From Streptomyces sp. S465 (GTDB lineage Bacteria; Actinomycetota; Actinomycetes; Streptomycetales; Streptomycetaceae), in NCBI RefSeq assembly GCF_026898115.1, contig NZ_CP114036.1:7434001-7498000 (forward strand): DNA of 64,000 bases, written 5' to 3'. The notes under the pieces are model-generated. The model did not search any database. It had not been told where the DNA came from and saw only the letters and a program-made list of their open reading frames with translations. Within the stretch, counting starts at the first letter, position 1. Every line of letters starts with the position of its first letter. Position numbers and translations under genes: made by a program. This document shows, piece by piece, positions 1-9,494 of the stretch.

Positions 1-48
1 ATCGAGAAAGAGAAGGTACCGGGGGAGGGGGCCGCGGCAGCGGTCACC

Positions 49-900
49 GTGACAGCCCCCGGTACCCCGACGCAGGCGCCGGCGCCGGCCGGCCGCGGTG
101 CGGCCCTGCGGGTCGAGGGGGCGGGCATCTCCTTCGGTGAGTTCCAGGCGGTCCAGGGCATCGACCTGGACATCGCGGCCGGAGAGTTTCTCTGTCTGCT
201 CGGACCGAGCGGCTGCGGCAAGTCCACCCTGCTGTCGGCGATGGCGGGATTCATCCAGCTCAGCGAGGGGACTCTCACCGCGGACGGCGTGGCCGTCCGA
301 GGCCCCGACCCCGAACTCGGCATGGTCTTCCAGAGCAGCGAGGCCCTCTTCGACTGGATGACGGTGCAGCAGAACGTCACCTTCGGGCCCCGTATGCGCG
401 GCCGTTCCCGCGCCGAGCAGAACCGGGTGGCCGACGAATACCTCGGCCTGGTCGGTCTGCGCCACTGCGCGGACCGTTACCCCGGCCAGCTCAGCGGCGG
501 TATGCGCCAGCGCGTCCAGATCGCCCGGGTCCTGGCCAACGAACCGGGCGTCGTCCTCATGGACGAGCCCTTCGGCGCGCTCGACGCGCAGACCCGGCAG
601 GTGCTCCAGCAGGAGACGGCCCGCATCTGGAGCGCGTCCGGCTGCACCGTCGTCTTCGTCACGCACGACATCGAGGAGGCGATCCTGCTCGCCGACCGGG
701 TCGCCGTGATGACGGCGGGCCCCGCGGCCTCGATCAAGTCCCTGTACACGGTCGACCTGCCGCGTCCCCGCGACGAGTCCGACCCCGCCGCCCTGCGCCT
801 GCGCAGCCAGCTGCGCGAGGACATCGGAGAAGAGGTCCGCAAGGCCATGCGTGACCAAGGACTCGACGACCGGCCCGACCGAGAGGCGAAGGGCGCATGA
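49..900 (+). CDS. ABC transporter ATP-binding protein, sulfonate/taurine/nitrate type
   Basis: This is the cytoplasmic ATPase of a SsuB/TauB/NrtD-like importer. Walker A GPSGCGKST is at residues 52-60, the signature LSGGMRQRV at 148-156, Walker B VVLMDEP at 168-174 and the switch His near 206; 283 aa is normal for the family. The GTG start at 49 overlaps a TGA at 50-52 in another frame, but the same frame is open back to base 1 with coding-like G/C third positions, so a start upstream of the window is possible. It overlaps the permease gene by four bases (ATGA). The substrate cannot be told because no binding protein is in view. Confidence 0.9.
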   Translation: MTAPGTPTQAPAPAGRGAALRVEGAGISFGEFQAVQGIDLDIAAGEFLCLLGPSGCGKSTLLSAMAGFIQLSEGTLTADGVAVRGPDPELGMVFQSSEALFDWMTVQQNVTFGPRMRGRSRAEQNRVADEYLGLVGLRHCADRYPGQLSGGMRQRVQIARVLANEPGVVLMDEPFGALDAQTRQVLQQETARIWSASGCTVVFVTHDIEEAILLADRVAVMTAGPAASIKSLYTVDLPRPRDESDPAALRLRSQLREDIGEEVRKAMRDQGLDDRPDREAKGA

Positions 901-1721
901 CGATCACCACCACCGAGACCCCGACCCCGGCCCGCACCCGCAGCGGCCGACCAGGCGGGACCGGGGCCCAGGGGCTGCGCACGCTCGCCTTGTACGCCCT
1001 CGCCATCCTGGTCGGCCTGGGTGTCTGGCAGCTGGTGGCCGTGAAGTACGGGCCGTCCCTGGTCGCGTCGCCGAGTGAGACCCTATCGGCCGCCCGCGAG
1101 CTGGCGTCCGACGGCACCCTGGGCAACTCGGTCATCGCCTCGAGCCGCCGCATCCTGATCGGCTGGGGCCTGGGCGTCGTGGTGGGCGCCCCGGTCGGCC
1201 TGCTCATCGGGCAGATCAGGATCGTCCGCCAGCTCCTGGAGCCGTACATCGAGTTCTTCCGCTTCATCCCGCCGGTCGCGTTCGTGACGCTGGCGGTGGT
1301 GTGGCTGGGCATCGGCGAGACGTCGAAGGTCGTCCTGATCTTCTACACGGCCGTCTTCATCGTCACGCTCAACACCAGCGCGGGCGTGATGGCCGTCAAC
1401 GAGTCCAAGCTGCGGGCCGCCGCCAGCCTCGGAGCCAGCCGCCGCCAGATCCTCCAGCGCGTCGTGCTGCCCTCCACCGTCCCGTACATCCTCACGGGCG
1501 CCCGGCTCGCCATGGGCAACAGCTTCCTGACGATCGTCTCCGCCGAGATCGTCGCCGCCCAGGTGGGCCTCGGCTCCCTGATCTGGACCTCCCGGAACTA
1601 CGGCCGCATCGACTGGGTCTTCGTCGGCATCACCACCCTCGGCATCCTGGGTCTCGTCTACGACCGGATCCTGCGCGTCATCGCGATGCGTGTACTGTAC
1701 AAGTACGGAGCCAAGGTGTGA
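897..1721 (+). CDS. ABC transporter permease, SsuC/TauC type
   Basis: Inner-membrane permease of 274 aa that partners the ATPase gene just upstream; the ATGA overlap at 897-900 indicates translational coupling. Hydrophobic segments begin near residues 30, 90, 125, 145, 200 and 240. The cytoplasmic EAA loop that contacts the ATPase is visible as AAASLGASRRQILQRVVLP near residues 174-192. The family imports oxidised sulfur or nitrogen compounds (sulfonates, taurine, nitrate) or pyrimidine precursors. The substrate-binding protein is probably encoded left of the window. Specificity is not inferable. Confidence 0.9.
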   Translation: MTITTTETPTPARTRSGRPGGTGAQGLRTLALYALAILVGLGVWQLVAVKYGPSLVASPSETLSAARELASDGTLGNSVIASSRRILIGWGLGVVVGAPVGLLIGQIRIVRQLLEPYIEFFRFIPPVAFVTLAVVWLGIGETSKVVLIFYTAVFIVTLNTSAGVMAVNESKLRAAASLGASRRQILQRVVLPSTVPYILTGARLAMGNSFLTIVSAEIVAAQVGLGSLIWTSRNYGRIDWVFVGITTLGILGLVYDRILRVIAMRVLYKYGAKV

Positions 1722-1770
1722 GCGCGGGAACAAGGCCAGCAAACGGGTGAAAGAACGGAGAAAACAGCAC

Positions 1771-2733
1771 GTGAGCACTTCCACAACTTCATCAAGGGCC
1801 CTGGTCCTGGAGGAGTTCGGCACCCTGCCCCGGCTCACGGAGCGGTCCGTCCCCGAGCCGCGCCCCGGCCACACCCTCGTCCGGATCGTGGCGGCCACCG
1901 CCGCCCATCTGGACCTGAACATCCTCGACGGACAGTTCGGCATCCTGCCCGAGTTGCCGTTCATTCCCGGCACCCAGGGCAGCGGCTACGTCGTCGCCTC
2001 GGGCACCCACCCCGAGGGCGCCCTGGTGCGACTGCGCGGCGAGGGGCTCGGCCTGAGCCGTGACGGCGCCTGGGCCGAGCACGCGCTCGTCCCGGACGCC
2101 GCCGCGGAGGCCATGCCCGAGGGCACCGATCCCGCTCTGGCCTGCATCTACTTCTCCCCGGTCGGCACCGCCTGGGCGACCGTCCACGCGATCGCCCAGG
2201 TGCGGCCGGGGGAGCGGGTGCTGGTCACCGGCGCGTCCGGTGCGGTCGGTGCCGTGGCCGTGCAACTCGCGGCGCGCGCCGGCGCGGAGGTCATCGGCGC
2301 CGTCGGCCGCCCGGCGAAGCTGCCGCACGTACCCGGCGTCGCCAAGGCGCTGCTCGCCTCCGACCTCTCCGAGGAGGCGATCGGCGGCAAGGTCGACGTC
2401 CTGATCGACTCGGTCGGCGGCCAGATCCTGCGGGGCGCCCTCACCCTGGTCCGCCCGCGCGGCCGGGCCGCGCTCCTCGGCTACACGGCCGGCCGCGAAC
2501 TCACCCTGGACCTCGCGGACTTCTTCCTCGCCGACATCACCCTCCTGCCCGTCAACATGATCTCCCGCAGCAAGGAGGTCGCCCCCGAGGTGCTCCGCCT
2601 GCTGCCCGACCTGTCCTCGGGCGCGCTGACGCTGCCGTACGAGAGGTACGGGATGGACGCGCTCGGCGAGGCCGTGGAGCGGCTGCGCACGGGGCAGGCG
2701 GTGGGCAAGATCGTGCTCGACATGGAGCACTGA
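1771..2733 (+). CDS. MDR-superfamily NADPH:quinone oxidoreductase-like protein
   Basis: About 320 aa, zinc-free medium-chain dehydrogenase/reductase. The Rossmann motif LVTGASGAVGAVAVQLAA lies near residue 150 of the mature frame, and the GroES-like half precedes it. The frame is open from 1690, but GTG at 1771 is preferred because a ggag Shine-Dalgarno sits at 1757-1760 and homology starts just after it. It follows the transporter genes after about 50 bp, so it may be co-transcribed and reduce the imported compound; that link is inference. The family uses NADPH to reduce quinones or enones, and the actual substrate is unknown. Confidence 0.8.
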   Translation: MSTSTTSSRALVLEEFGTLPRLTERSVPEPRPGHTLVRIVAATAAHLDLNILDGQFGILPELPFIPGTQGSGYVVASGTHPEGALVRLRGEGLGLSRDGAWAEHALVPDAAAEAMPEGTDPALACIYFSPVGTAWATVHAIAQVRPGERVLVTGASGAVGAVAVQLAARAGAEVIGAVGRPAKLPHVPGVAKALLASDLSEEAIGGKVDVLIDSVGGQILRGALTLVRPRGRAALLGYTAGRELTLDLADFFLADITLLPVNMISRSKEVAPEVLRLLPDLSSGALTLPYERYGMDALGEAVERLRTGQAVGKIVLDMEH

Positions 2734-2790
2734 CACGGCGCGCTTCTCCGCGGATGTCCCAAGGGCCCCCTCCTGGCCTTAGGTTCTAGT

Positions 2791-4081
2791 GGTCGTTGCA
2801 ACACCCCAGCTCAGGGGTGGCAATGGACTTCAAGATCCGGGAGGACCGGGGGCCGCAGGGACCCAGGAAGCTGGTCCAGGAGCGGGAGGCATACTTCCGG
2901 CTTGTGGATCAAGGAATGGGCTACTCCGAGGCCGCCGCAGTCATCGGCATCAACGTCCGCACGGGCAAGCGATGGCGCAACGGACGCGGCGCCTCGGGCA
3001 AGAACAAGGCGGCACCACCGATCAACGCGGTGGTGCCGCCGTCTGTTGAGACAACGCCGCCCGCGCCCTCGCGCTACCTGGCCGAGGCAGACCGCATCCA
3101 CATCGCCGACCGGCTGCGTGAGAAGGCCACCATCCGGGCCATCGCGGCTGAGCTGGGCCGCAGCCCGTCGACCATCAGCCGGGAGATCCGCCGCAACCGG
3201 CACCCCACGAACGGCCAGTACCGGCCCCACGCCGCCCAGGCCCGCGCCGTCGCCCGTCGGCCCCGCCCCAAGCCCGGCAAGATCGGTCAGAATCCCGGGC
3301 TGCGGGACTTCATCCAGGACCACCTGACCCTGCGCTGGAGCCCCGAGCAGATCTGTCACGCTCTGCGCATCCGCTTCCCCGACCGGCCGGGGATGCACGT
3401 GACCCACGAGACCATCTACCAGGCCCTCTACGTCCAGGGCCGCGGCGAACTCCGCCGCGAACTCACCCGCGCCCTGCGCACCGGACGGGCCATCCGCCGC
3501 CCGAACCGCCACGCGGCCAAGCGCCGGCCGCGCTACTCCCACCCCATGGTGGTGATCAGCGAACGGCCCGCCGAAGCCGCCGACCGGGCCGTCCCCGGCC
3601 ACTGGGAAAGCGACCTCATCGTCGGCCGCAACTCCCGCTCCGCCATCGCCACCCTGGTCGAACGCAGCACCCGCTACCTGCTGCTCGTCCACCTGCCCAC
3701 CGACCACAGCGCCCCGGCCGTCCGCAATGCCCTTATCGACACGATCAAGACCCTCCCGCCGCACCTGAAACGGCCCCTGACCTGGGACCAGGGCTGCGAG
3801 ATGGCAGCACACCACGCCTTCAGCGTCGCCACCGACGTCCCGGTCTACTTCTGCGACCCGGGCAGCCCCTGGCAGCGCGGCTCGAACGAGAACACGAATG
3901 GGCTGCTGCGGCAGTACTTCCCCAAGGGCAGCGACCTGTCCGTCCACACCCGCCAGGACCTGGACGCCGTCGCCGCCGAACTCAACAGCCGCCCACGCAA
4001 AACGCTCGGCTGGGAAACCCCAGCCGAGCGTCTGTCTAAACTACTCGCGGCTTGATCAACTCACCACGTGTTGCGACGACC
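2791..4081 (+). mobile_element. IS30-family insertion sequence
   Basis: The element is bounded by imperfect terminal inverted repeats: GGTCGTTGCAACAC at 2791-2804 and its inverted match GTGTTGCGACGACC at 4068-4081, 13 of 14 positions matching. It holds one intact transposase gene. Its right end abuts a Tn3-family transposase fragment whose left part is missing, while its left flank is the spacer after the MDR gene. No convincing target duplication is seen, so insertion was probably followed by deletion. Confidence 0.8.
2823..4055 (+). CDS. IS30-family transposase
   Basis: About 410 aa, apparently intact DDE transposase. An N-terminal HTH (GYSEAAAVIGINVRTGKRW) is followed by a second HTH typical of IS30 (IRAIAAELGRSPSTISREI). 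The catalytic core shows Asp in GHWESDLIVG, Asp in TWDQGCEM and Glu in the NENTNGLLRQYFP block. Start ATG 2823 follows a gggtgg Shine-Dalgarno at 2815-2820; an upstream ATG at 2796 overlaps the terminal repeat and is less likely. The intact frame contrasts with most other transposase genes in this window, suggesting a recent arrival. Confidence 0.93.
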   Translation: MDFKIREDRGPQGPRKLVQEREAYFRLVDQGMGYSEAAAVIGINVRTGKRWRNGRGASGKNKAAPPINAVVPPSVETTPPAPSRYLAEADRIHIADRLREKATIRAIAAELGRSPSTISREIRRNRHPTNGQYRPHAAQARAVARRPRPKPGKIGQNPGLRDFIQDHLTLRWSPEQICHALRIRFPDRPGMHVTHETIYQALYVQGRGELRRELTRALRTGRAIRRPNRHAAKRRPRYSHPMVVISERPAEAADRAVPGHWESDLIVGRNSRSAIATLVERSTRYLLLVHLPTDHSAPAVRNALIDTIKTLPPHLKRPLTWDQGCEMAAHHAFSVATDVPVYFCDPGSPWQRGSNENTNGLLRQYFPKGSDLSVHTRQDLDAVAAELNSRPRKTLGWETPAERLSKLLAA

Positions 4082-4082
4082 C

Positions 4083-4778
4083 CTTGAATCCGCCGGCCTG
4101 ACCTTCTACCGGCCGTCGAAGCAGACCGAGTACGTGCACATCGACGCGCTGTTCGGCGAGAGCGGGAAGAACGTCATCGACTGGGGCCTGATCGAGTCCC
4201 AGTTCCGGCACCTGATGAAGGTCGCCGTCTCGGTACGGGAGGGGGTGATCTCCTCGTCCACGCTGCTCAAGCGGCTGCGCTCGGGCTCGAAGAAGAACGC
4301 CACCTACGCCGCGTTCCGTGAGGTCGGCCGGGTGATCCGCACCGTGCAGCTGTTGCGGTACCTGTCTGATCCGGCGCTTCGCCGACGGGTGACCGCGGCG
4401 ACAAACAAGACCGAAGCGTTCAACGGCTTCTCGCAGTGGATCGGCTTCGGCAACCGGGGCGTCATCGCGGACAACGACCCGGTCGAGCAGGAGAAGGCGA
4501 TGAAGTTCAACGCCCTGCTCACGAACGCGGTCATCTTCCACAACGCCCTGGACATCGCCGAGATCGTGCGGCAGCTGCTGGACGAGGGATGGACGATCGA
4601 GCCCGAGGATTTGGCCCACATCTCGCCGTACCTGACCGAGCACATCAACCGGTTCGGCGGGTACGGCACGCATGAACTCGGAAACCAGCCCGAGGCGTAC
4701 GACCCGAAGCTGGACGTCGACTTCACCCAGCTCCGCGAGCAGGCCCCGACTGCCGCCGACCTCGGTCAGGCCGCCTGA
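4083..4778 (+). pseudogene. Tn3-family transposase, C-terminal fragment
   Basis: Only the last ~230 codons of a ~1000-codon Tn3 TnpA remain. The segment HIDALFGESGKNVIDWGLIE, the block NKTEAFNGFSQWIGFG and the C-terminal YLTEHINRFGGY region are typical of the DDE_Tnp_Tn3 domain. The frame is open into the IS30 terminal repeat on the left, showing that the 5' part was lost at the IS30 junction. No Tn3 terminal repeat or resolvase is recognisable beside it, so it is dead. A second, shorter Tn3 tail lies near 31.4 kb. Confidence 0.85.
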
Positions 4779-4791
4779 GCCGGCCTCCAAA

Positions 4792-4829
4792 CCGTTGCCG
4801 CTGCCGATCAATCACGGCGGCGGCAACGG
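4792..4829 (+). terminator. Hairpin after the Tn3 fragment
   Basis: A 15-bp stem (CCGTTGCCGCTGCCG against CGGCGGCGGCAACGG, one mismatch) with an 8-nt loop lies 14 bp past the stop. There is no T-run, as is common for actinomycete terminators. Confidence 0.55.
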
Positions 4830-5048
4830 CTGCACAACCCTTTCGTCAAGTGGCACCGTGCTGTGGCCGCTCGGGGCCTCAGAGTCCGCTGACGGCAGGA
4901 CCCCGGCATGCCCGCGGCAGCCTGAGCTATGAGAAGACCAGGGACAGAAGTGTCACCTGGTGACCACTGGGTGTCCGCTGTCCGCCGGGCGATTTGTCAG
5001 ATCCCAGGGAACGATGGAGAACATCGAACCGCGCCGGAAGGACATGCC

Positions 5049-6485
5049 ATGACCGCCACCGCTCCCAAGGCTCCGACCGCACCTGGGGTGCGGTCCTGGT
5101 GGGGGATCCCGTACGCCACCGCCGAGCGGTACCGCCGCCCCGTGGTCGCGGCCTTCGACCCGGAGCGCCCCTATGACCGCAAGGGCGTCGTCTCCGTCCA
5201 GCCCGGCAGCGGCGACTGGCTGGAGGCGGACAGTGGGATGGGCGAGGACTGCCTGAACCTGAACGTGTGGGCCCCCAAGGAGCCGACAGCGGACGCCTTG
5301 CCGGTGGCCGTGTACATCCACGGCGGCGGATTCGAGTACGGTGCCAACACGCAGATCACCTCGAACGCCTCCGGTCTCGCCGCGACGGGGCGCGTGGTGG
5401 GCGTGTCGATCAACTACCGGCTCGGCGCCCTGGGCGCGGTCTCGCTGTCCCAGTACGGCGGCGCTCTCGCCGAGGCCAGCAACCTCTGCCTGCAGGACGT
5501 CATCGCCGCGCTGACCTGGATCAAGCAGAACATCGCCCACTTCGGCGGCGACCCCGACAACGTCACCGTCTACGGCCACAGCGCCGGCGGCTTCTCCGCC
5601 TTCGGGCTGCTCGGTGCCCCCTCCGCCAACGGCCTGTACCGGCGTCTGGCCGGATTCTCCGGCGCCGCCTCGCGCGTCCAGCCGGCCTGGTGGGCCGAAG
5701 AGCTCGCGCACCGGTTCGTCGCCGAACTCGGCGTCGCGGACACCCCGGAGAAGCTGCTCAACCTGGACGCGTCAGCCCTGGTTCCCGCCCTGCACAAGGT
5801 CCTCCCGACGGACCTCGGCGTCCGCGCCGGAGTGGACTCCAAGGCCATGGGAGTCGTCCTGGACACCGGACAGCCCGGAGCGGTGCTCCGCTCCCACCCC
5901 ATGGACGTACTCGCCTCGGGCACACACCGCGACATCGATATCCTGCTGAGCGCGGCCACCGACGAGTTGGGCTGGTGGGTGGCGAACGACTTCGACCGCT
6001 TCGACCCGCACACCGTCGAGGCCATCACCGACGAAGTCGCCGGGTGGCGCATCCCCCGCTCCCGCGCGCAGCAGATCGTCGACGCCTACGACCTGGGCGG
6101 CCGCACTCCGGCCGAGGTCCGCTCTGCGCTCCTGACGGACTACATCTACGGGCTCCCCGCCGCGCGCGCTGCCCTGGCCCACGCCGCCGCGGGCGGCAAC
6201 GCCCATCTCCTGGCGATCGGCCCCGCCGAGGGCGTTCCCGCCGTCCACGGCAGCGAAATGCACGCCCTGGTCGGCCAGGAACAACCGGGGCGCAGCGCTG
6301 AGCAGGCCGAGCGAGACACCCGCATCCGCGACATCGTGCTGGACTTCGCCACCGGCGAGTACAACCGTCTGTGGCCCGCCGTGGTCGACCGGCCCACCTC
6401 CGGGAGCGTCGGCGCGATGCCCTTCGAGGCCGCCGCGCACTACCAGGCGGCTCTCGACCTGTACGAGGGCATCGACCGCCCGTGA
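5049..6485 (+). CDS. Type B carboxylesterase
   Basis: Serine esterase of about 478 aa, normal length. The oxyanion-hole motif HGGG is at residues 91-94, the family signature EDCLNLNVW near 66-74, and the nucleophile Ser178 lies in GHSAGG. The candidate catalytic His is in VHGSEMHAL near the C-terminal third. Start ATG 5049 is preceded by ggaagg; an in-frame ATG at 4929 would add 40 residues unlike the family. No signal peptide, so probably cytoplasmic. The next gene follows after 31 bp and is probably in the same operon. Confidence 0.88.
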   Translation: MTATAPKAPTAPGVRSWWGIPYATAERYRRPVVAAFDPERPYDRKGVVSVQPGSGDWLEADSGMGEDCLNLNVWAPKEPTADALPVAVYIHGGGFEYGANTQITSNASGLAATGRVVGVSINYRLGALGAVSLSQYGGALAEASNLCLQDVIAALTWIKQNIAHFGGDPDNVTVYGHSAGGFSAFGLLGAPSANGLYRRLAGFSGAASRVQPAWWAEELAHRFVAELGVADTPEKLLNLDASALVPALHKVLPTDLGVRAGVDSKAMGVVLDTGQPGAVLRSHPMDVLASGTHRDIDILLSAATDELGWWVANDFDRFDPHTVEAITDEVAGWRIPRSRAQQIVDAYDLGGRTPAEVRSALLTDYIYGLPAARAALAHAAAGGNAHLLAIGPAEGVPAVHGSEMHALVGQEQPGRSAEQAERDTRIRDIVLDFATGEYNRLWPAVVDRPTSGSVGAMPFEAAAHYQAALDLYEGIDRP

Positions 6486-6516
6486 CAGTCGACGGTCGAC
6501 GGACAAGGAGCTTGGC

Positions 6517-7539
6517 ATGAGCCACCCCACGGCAGCCGACGGCGCCACACCCGCGACGATGCGGGCCATCGTCATCACTCACCCGGGCGGCCTCGACGCA
6601 CTGGAGGCCAAGGACGTGCCGGTGCCCGCACGCAAGCCCGGCTGGGTGCGGATCAAGGTGAAGGCGTTCGGCGTCAACGAGTCCGAGGTCACCACCCGAA
6701 AGGGGGAGTCGGACGCGGAGGTCACCTACCCGCGCGTCCCTGGGATCGAGGGCGTCGGCGTGGTCGACGAGGCCGACGAGGACAGCGGGCTACGCCCGGG
6801 TCAGCAGGTCGCGACCATGATGGGCGGCATGGGCCGCTCCTACGACGGTGCCTACGCCCAGTATGTGACCGTCCCCGCCGGGCAGGTCATCCCGTTCGAG
6901 ACCGGCCTGCCGTGGGACGTGGTCGGCGCCCTGCCGGAGATGTTCCAGACCGCGTACGGCTCGTTGACCCGCGGCCTGGACCTGAAGGCTGGGCAGACGC
7001 TGCTGATCCGCGGCGGCACCTCCACGGTGGGTCTGAGCGCGGCGACGATGGCCAAGGAGATCGGGGCCACCGTCATCTCCACCACCCGCAACGCCGAACG
7101 CGGCGACGAGCTGCGGGCGATGGGGGTCGACCACCCGGTCGTGGACGACGGGCACCTCGCCGAGAAGGTCCGCGACCTCGTGCCGAAGGGCGTCGACGCG
7201 GCGCTGGAGCTGGTGGGCTGCACCGCCCTGCCTGACACCTTCGGATGCGTACGGGTACACGGCACCGTCTGCTTCACCGGCGCCCTGGCAGGCGGGTGGT
7301 CCCTCCCCGACTTCACCCCGTTCATGATCCCCAGCGGGGTGCGGCTGACCAGCTACGCGGGTGAGGCCGCCGACCTGCCGGCCGACGTCTTCGCCCGCCA
7401 GCTCCAGGCCATCGCCGAAGGGCGCCTCAAGGTCCCGGTCGCCAAGGTCTACCGCGGTCTGGAACAGGTCCGTGACGCCCAGGCCGACATCGAGTCCGGC
7501 ACCACCTCGGCCAAGCACGTCGTCGTCCTGGACGACTGA
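6517..7539 (+). CDS. Zinc-free MDR alcohol dehydrogenase / quinone reductase
   Basis: 340 aa MDR protein. The N-terminal GroES-like fold is followed by a Rossmann NAD(P)H site at LIRGGTSTVGLSAATMA (about residues 165-180). The zinc ligands of true alcohol dehydrogenases are not seen, so a quinone- or enone-reductase role is likelier. Start ATG 6517 has an aaggag Shine-Dalgarno at 6504-6509. It is downstream of the carboxylesterase and convergent with the AraC regulator gene, whose stop is 31 bp away. Physiological substrate unknown. Confidence 0.85.
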   Translation: MSHPTAADGATPATMRAIVITHPGGLDALEAKDVPVPARKPGWVRIKVKAFGVNESEVTTRKGESDAEVTYPRVPGIEGVGVVDEADEDSGLRPGQQVATMMGGMGRSYDGAYAQYVTVPAGQVIPFETGLPWDVVGALPEMFQTAYGSLTRGLDLKAGQTLLIRGGTSTVGLSAATMAKEIGATVISTTRNAERGDELRAMGVDHPVVDDGHLAEKVRDLVPKGVDAALELVGCTALPDTFGCVRVHGTVCFTGALAGGWSLPDFTPFMIPSGVRLTSYAGEAADLPADVFARQLQAIAEGRLKVPVAKVYRGLEQVRDAQADIESGTTSAKHVVVLDD

Positions 7540-7569
7540 GAAGCGAGCCCTCAGGGCGCCGCACTGCGC

Positions 7570-8502
7570 TCACGGACCGGTTGTGGCTTGGCGGGCCGCG
7601 AACGCGGCCGGCGTGAGACCGGTGCGGTCGCGGAAGAAGCGGCCGAAGTTCGCGGGATCGGTGAAGCCGAGGTGGGCGGCCACCGTCCGGGCCTCCCACC
7701 GCGCGCTTCCCAGCAGGCGCCGGGCTTCGAGCAGCCGCCGCTCGTCGATGAGCTCCCGCACTCCCTTGCCGGTGGCGTCCCGGGCGGCGCGGCTGAGGGT
7801 CCGGACCGAGCAGCCGAGCAGCTCGGCGTAGTCCGCGGCCTGGTGCAGTTCGCGGAAGTGCAGCTCCAGGGCGTCCACGAACCGTCCGTAGGTGTCACCA
7901 CGGCCCGTGCCAGCCGACGTGTCGGTGGGGGTGATGCCGGGGGCGTTGGCGAGGCGCAGCAGCAGCGATTCGAGCAGGCTGCGCCGCAGGGCGTGGTGGA
8001 TATCGAGGGGGCGGCGCCCGAGGGCTCGGTGTTCGTCCAGGAGCTGGAGGGCTGTCTGCTGGAGCCAGGCGGCGTCGTCGGGGTGCGGGCTCAGTACGGC
8101 AGGGGCCTCGTGCGCGGTGAGCGGGGCCAGGAGGCGGGCGATATCGGACCGCAGCACGTCGGGTTCGAACAAGATGAACGGGCCGCGGGCGGCGCCGGGC
8201 GGATGCCAGCACTGGGCGTGTCCGGGACGCACCCACAGCCACTGGCCGGGGGCGACGGTCCGCGTGACGTGGTCGACGTCGTGCCGCAGCTCACCCTCGG
8301 TGACCAGGATCAGGTAGTGGAAGGTGGCGCGGCCCGGACGGGGCGGGTTCCACGGCCAGTCGTCGTGCTGGGCGAAGAAGTCCTCGACGGTACTCACCTC
8401 CAGCCCGTAGGGAGTGCCGACCGGGGGCTGGAAACCGTACAGCGGAACCGCAGCCGATCCGGCCTGGCCACTCGGCCTGGGGTGTCGCTTGTCGACCATC
8501 AC
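7570..8502 (-). CDS. AraC-family transcriptional regulator
   Basis: 310 aa. An N-terminal cupin-like sensor domain (about residues 20-150) precedes a C-terminal AraC DNA-binding domain with two HTH motifs; the second shows the signature AAHLGFTDPANFGRFFRDRTG. Probably a one-component sensor of a small ligand. Its neighbours are the MDR dehydrogenase (convergent) and the MmcQ-like genes (divergent, starting 131 bp away), the latter being a plausible target. Either GTG 8502 or the adjacent ATG 8499 can be the start. Confidence 0.88.
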   Translation of the reverse strand: MMVDKRHPRPSGQAGSAAVPLYGFQPPVGTPYGLEVSTVEDFFAQHDDWPWNPPRPGRATFHYLILVTEGELRHDVDHVTRTVAPGQWLWVRPGHAQCWHPPGAARGPFILFEPDVLRSDIARLLAPLTAHEAPAVLSPHPDDAAWLQQTALQLLDEHRALGRRPLDIHHALRRSLLESLLLRLANAPGITPTDTSAGTGRGDTYGRFVDALELHFRELHQAADYAELLGCSVRTLSRAARDATGKGVRELIDERRLLEARRLLGSARWEARTVAAHLGFTDPANFGRFFRDRTGLTPAAFAARQATTGP

Positions 8503-8633
8503 GTGTCCGCAGTCTACTGCCCCTTTTCATCTGTTCCAGGGAAAGGATGAGCTGTGCCGCCGCGACCGCACGGCACGCCCTCCGCGTCCTTCGAGGCCGC
8601 AGCCCGTCACCGACCTGAGGAAGGCAACCTCCC

Positions 8634-9029
8634 ATGAACGGATCGACCCTGCAGAAGACCGCCGCCGACTGCGCCGAGGAGCTTCCCGGAGCCCAGCTGG
8701 AGCACCCCTTCGGCCCCGACTGGCAGGTCTTCAAGGTACGCGGCAAGGCGTTCATGCTGATGACCGAGGCCCCCGGGCGCCCCGTCGTGATCCTCAAGTC
8801 GGACCCCGGCGAGGCCCTTGCCCTGCGGGAACACAATAGCCACATCACCCCCGGCTACCACATGAACAAGAAGCACTGGATCACGCTGGAGGGCGGGGAC
8901 GGCATCGACGAGGAGCTCGTCAGGGAGCTCGTCACCGAGTCCTACCGGCTCGTTGTCGCTCACCTGCCCAGGACCGAGCAGCCCATCGACCCGCACACCT
9001 ACGGCAGCGGAACGCGAGCGCCCCGGTGA
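8634..9029 (+). CDS. MmcQ/YjbR-family protein, first of a tandem pair
   Basis: 131 aa, matching the small MmcQ/YjbR (CyaY-like fold) family. Visible family features are the N-terminal segment with ELPGAQLEHPFGPDWQVFKV, the central PGRPVVILKSDP and HITPGYHMNKKHWITLE blocks, and the C-terminal SYRLVVAHLP. Its function is unproven; proteins of this family are often called DNA-binding. It overlaps the next gene, a paralogue, by four bases (GTGA), so the two are translationally coupled. Confidence 0.85.
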   Translation: MNGSTLQKTAADCAEELPGAQLEHPFGPDWQVFKVRGKAFMLMTEAPGRPVVILKSDPGEALALREHNSHITPGYHMNKKHWITLEGGDGIDEELVRELVTESYRLVVAHLPRTEQPIDPHTYGSGTRAPR

Positions 9030-9394
9030 GCGCGGCCGGTGACCGGCTCCAGGACACCGCCCGCCGGGCGGCCCTGGCCCTCCCCGACGTCAGCCACGGA
9101 CGCCCCTTCACCCCCGGACTCGACGTGTACAAGGTCGCGGGCAAGGTATTCCTGATCGTCACCGACGACCCGGACGAGCAGATCATCACGATCAAGTGCG
9201 AACCCGAACACGCCCGCGCGAACGTACACCGCTACGCCTCGATCACACCGGGCCGCTATCTCGACAAGCGGCACTGGATCTCGCTGCGGCCGGGACCCGG
9301 CATCACCGAGCGGCTGGTCACCGACGCGGTCGAGGATTCCTACGACTTGGTCGTCGAGCGGCTTCCGCGACGCGACCGCCCCCGAGTCCGATGA
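9026..9394 (+). CDS. MmcQ/YjbR-family protein, second of a tandem pair
   Basis: 122 aa paralogue of the preceding protein. It shares the pattern LALPDVSHGRPFTPGLDVYKV, ITIKCEPEHA, SITPGRYLDKRHWISLRPG and SYDLVVERLP. GTG 9026 overlaps the stop of the upstream gene. The pair probably arose by tandem duplication and may form a heterodimer; that is inference. The rarA gene begins about 100 bp downstream. Confidence 0.83.
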   Translation: MSAAGDRLQDTARRAALALPDVSHGRPFTPGLDVYKVAGKVFLIVTDDPDEQIITIKCEPEHARANVHRYASITPGRYLDKRHWISLRPGPGITERLVTDAVEDSYDLVVERLPRRDRPRVR

Positions 9395-9494
9395 GCACCG
9401 CGAGCCTTCCCACCAGCGCCTGAGCCAACGCCTGTCAGTGCCCCGTGCAAGTCTCGCCACGCCCGCACATGTCCGCCACCGACCCGAGAGACCG

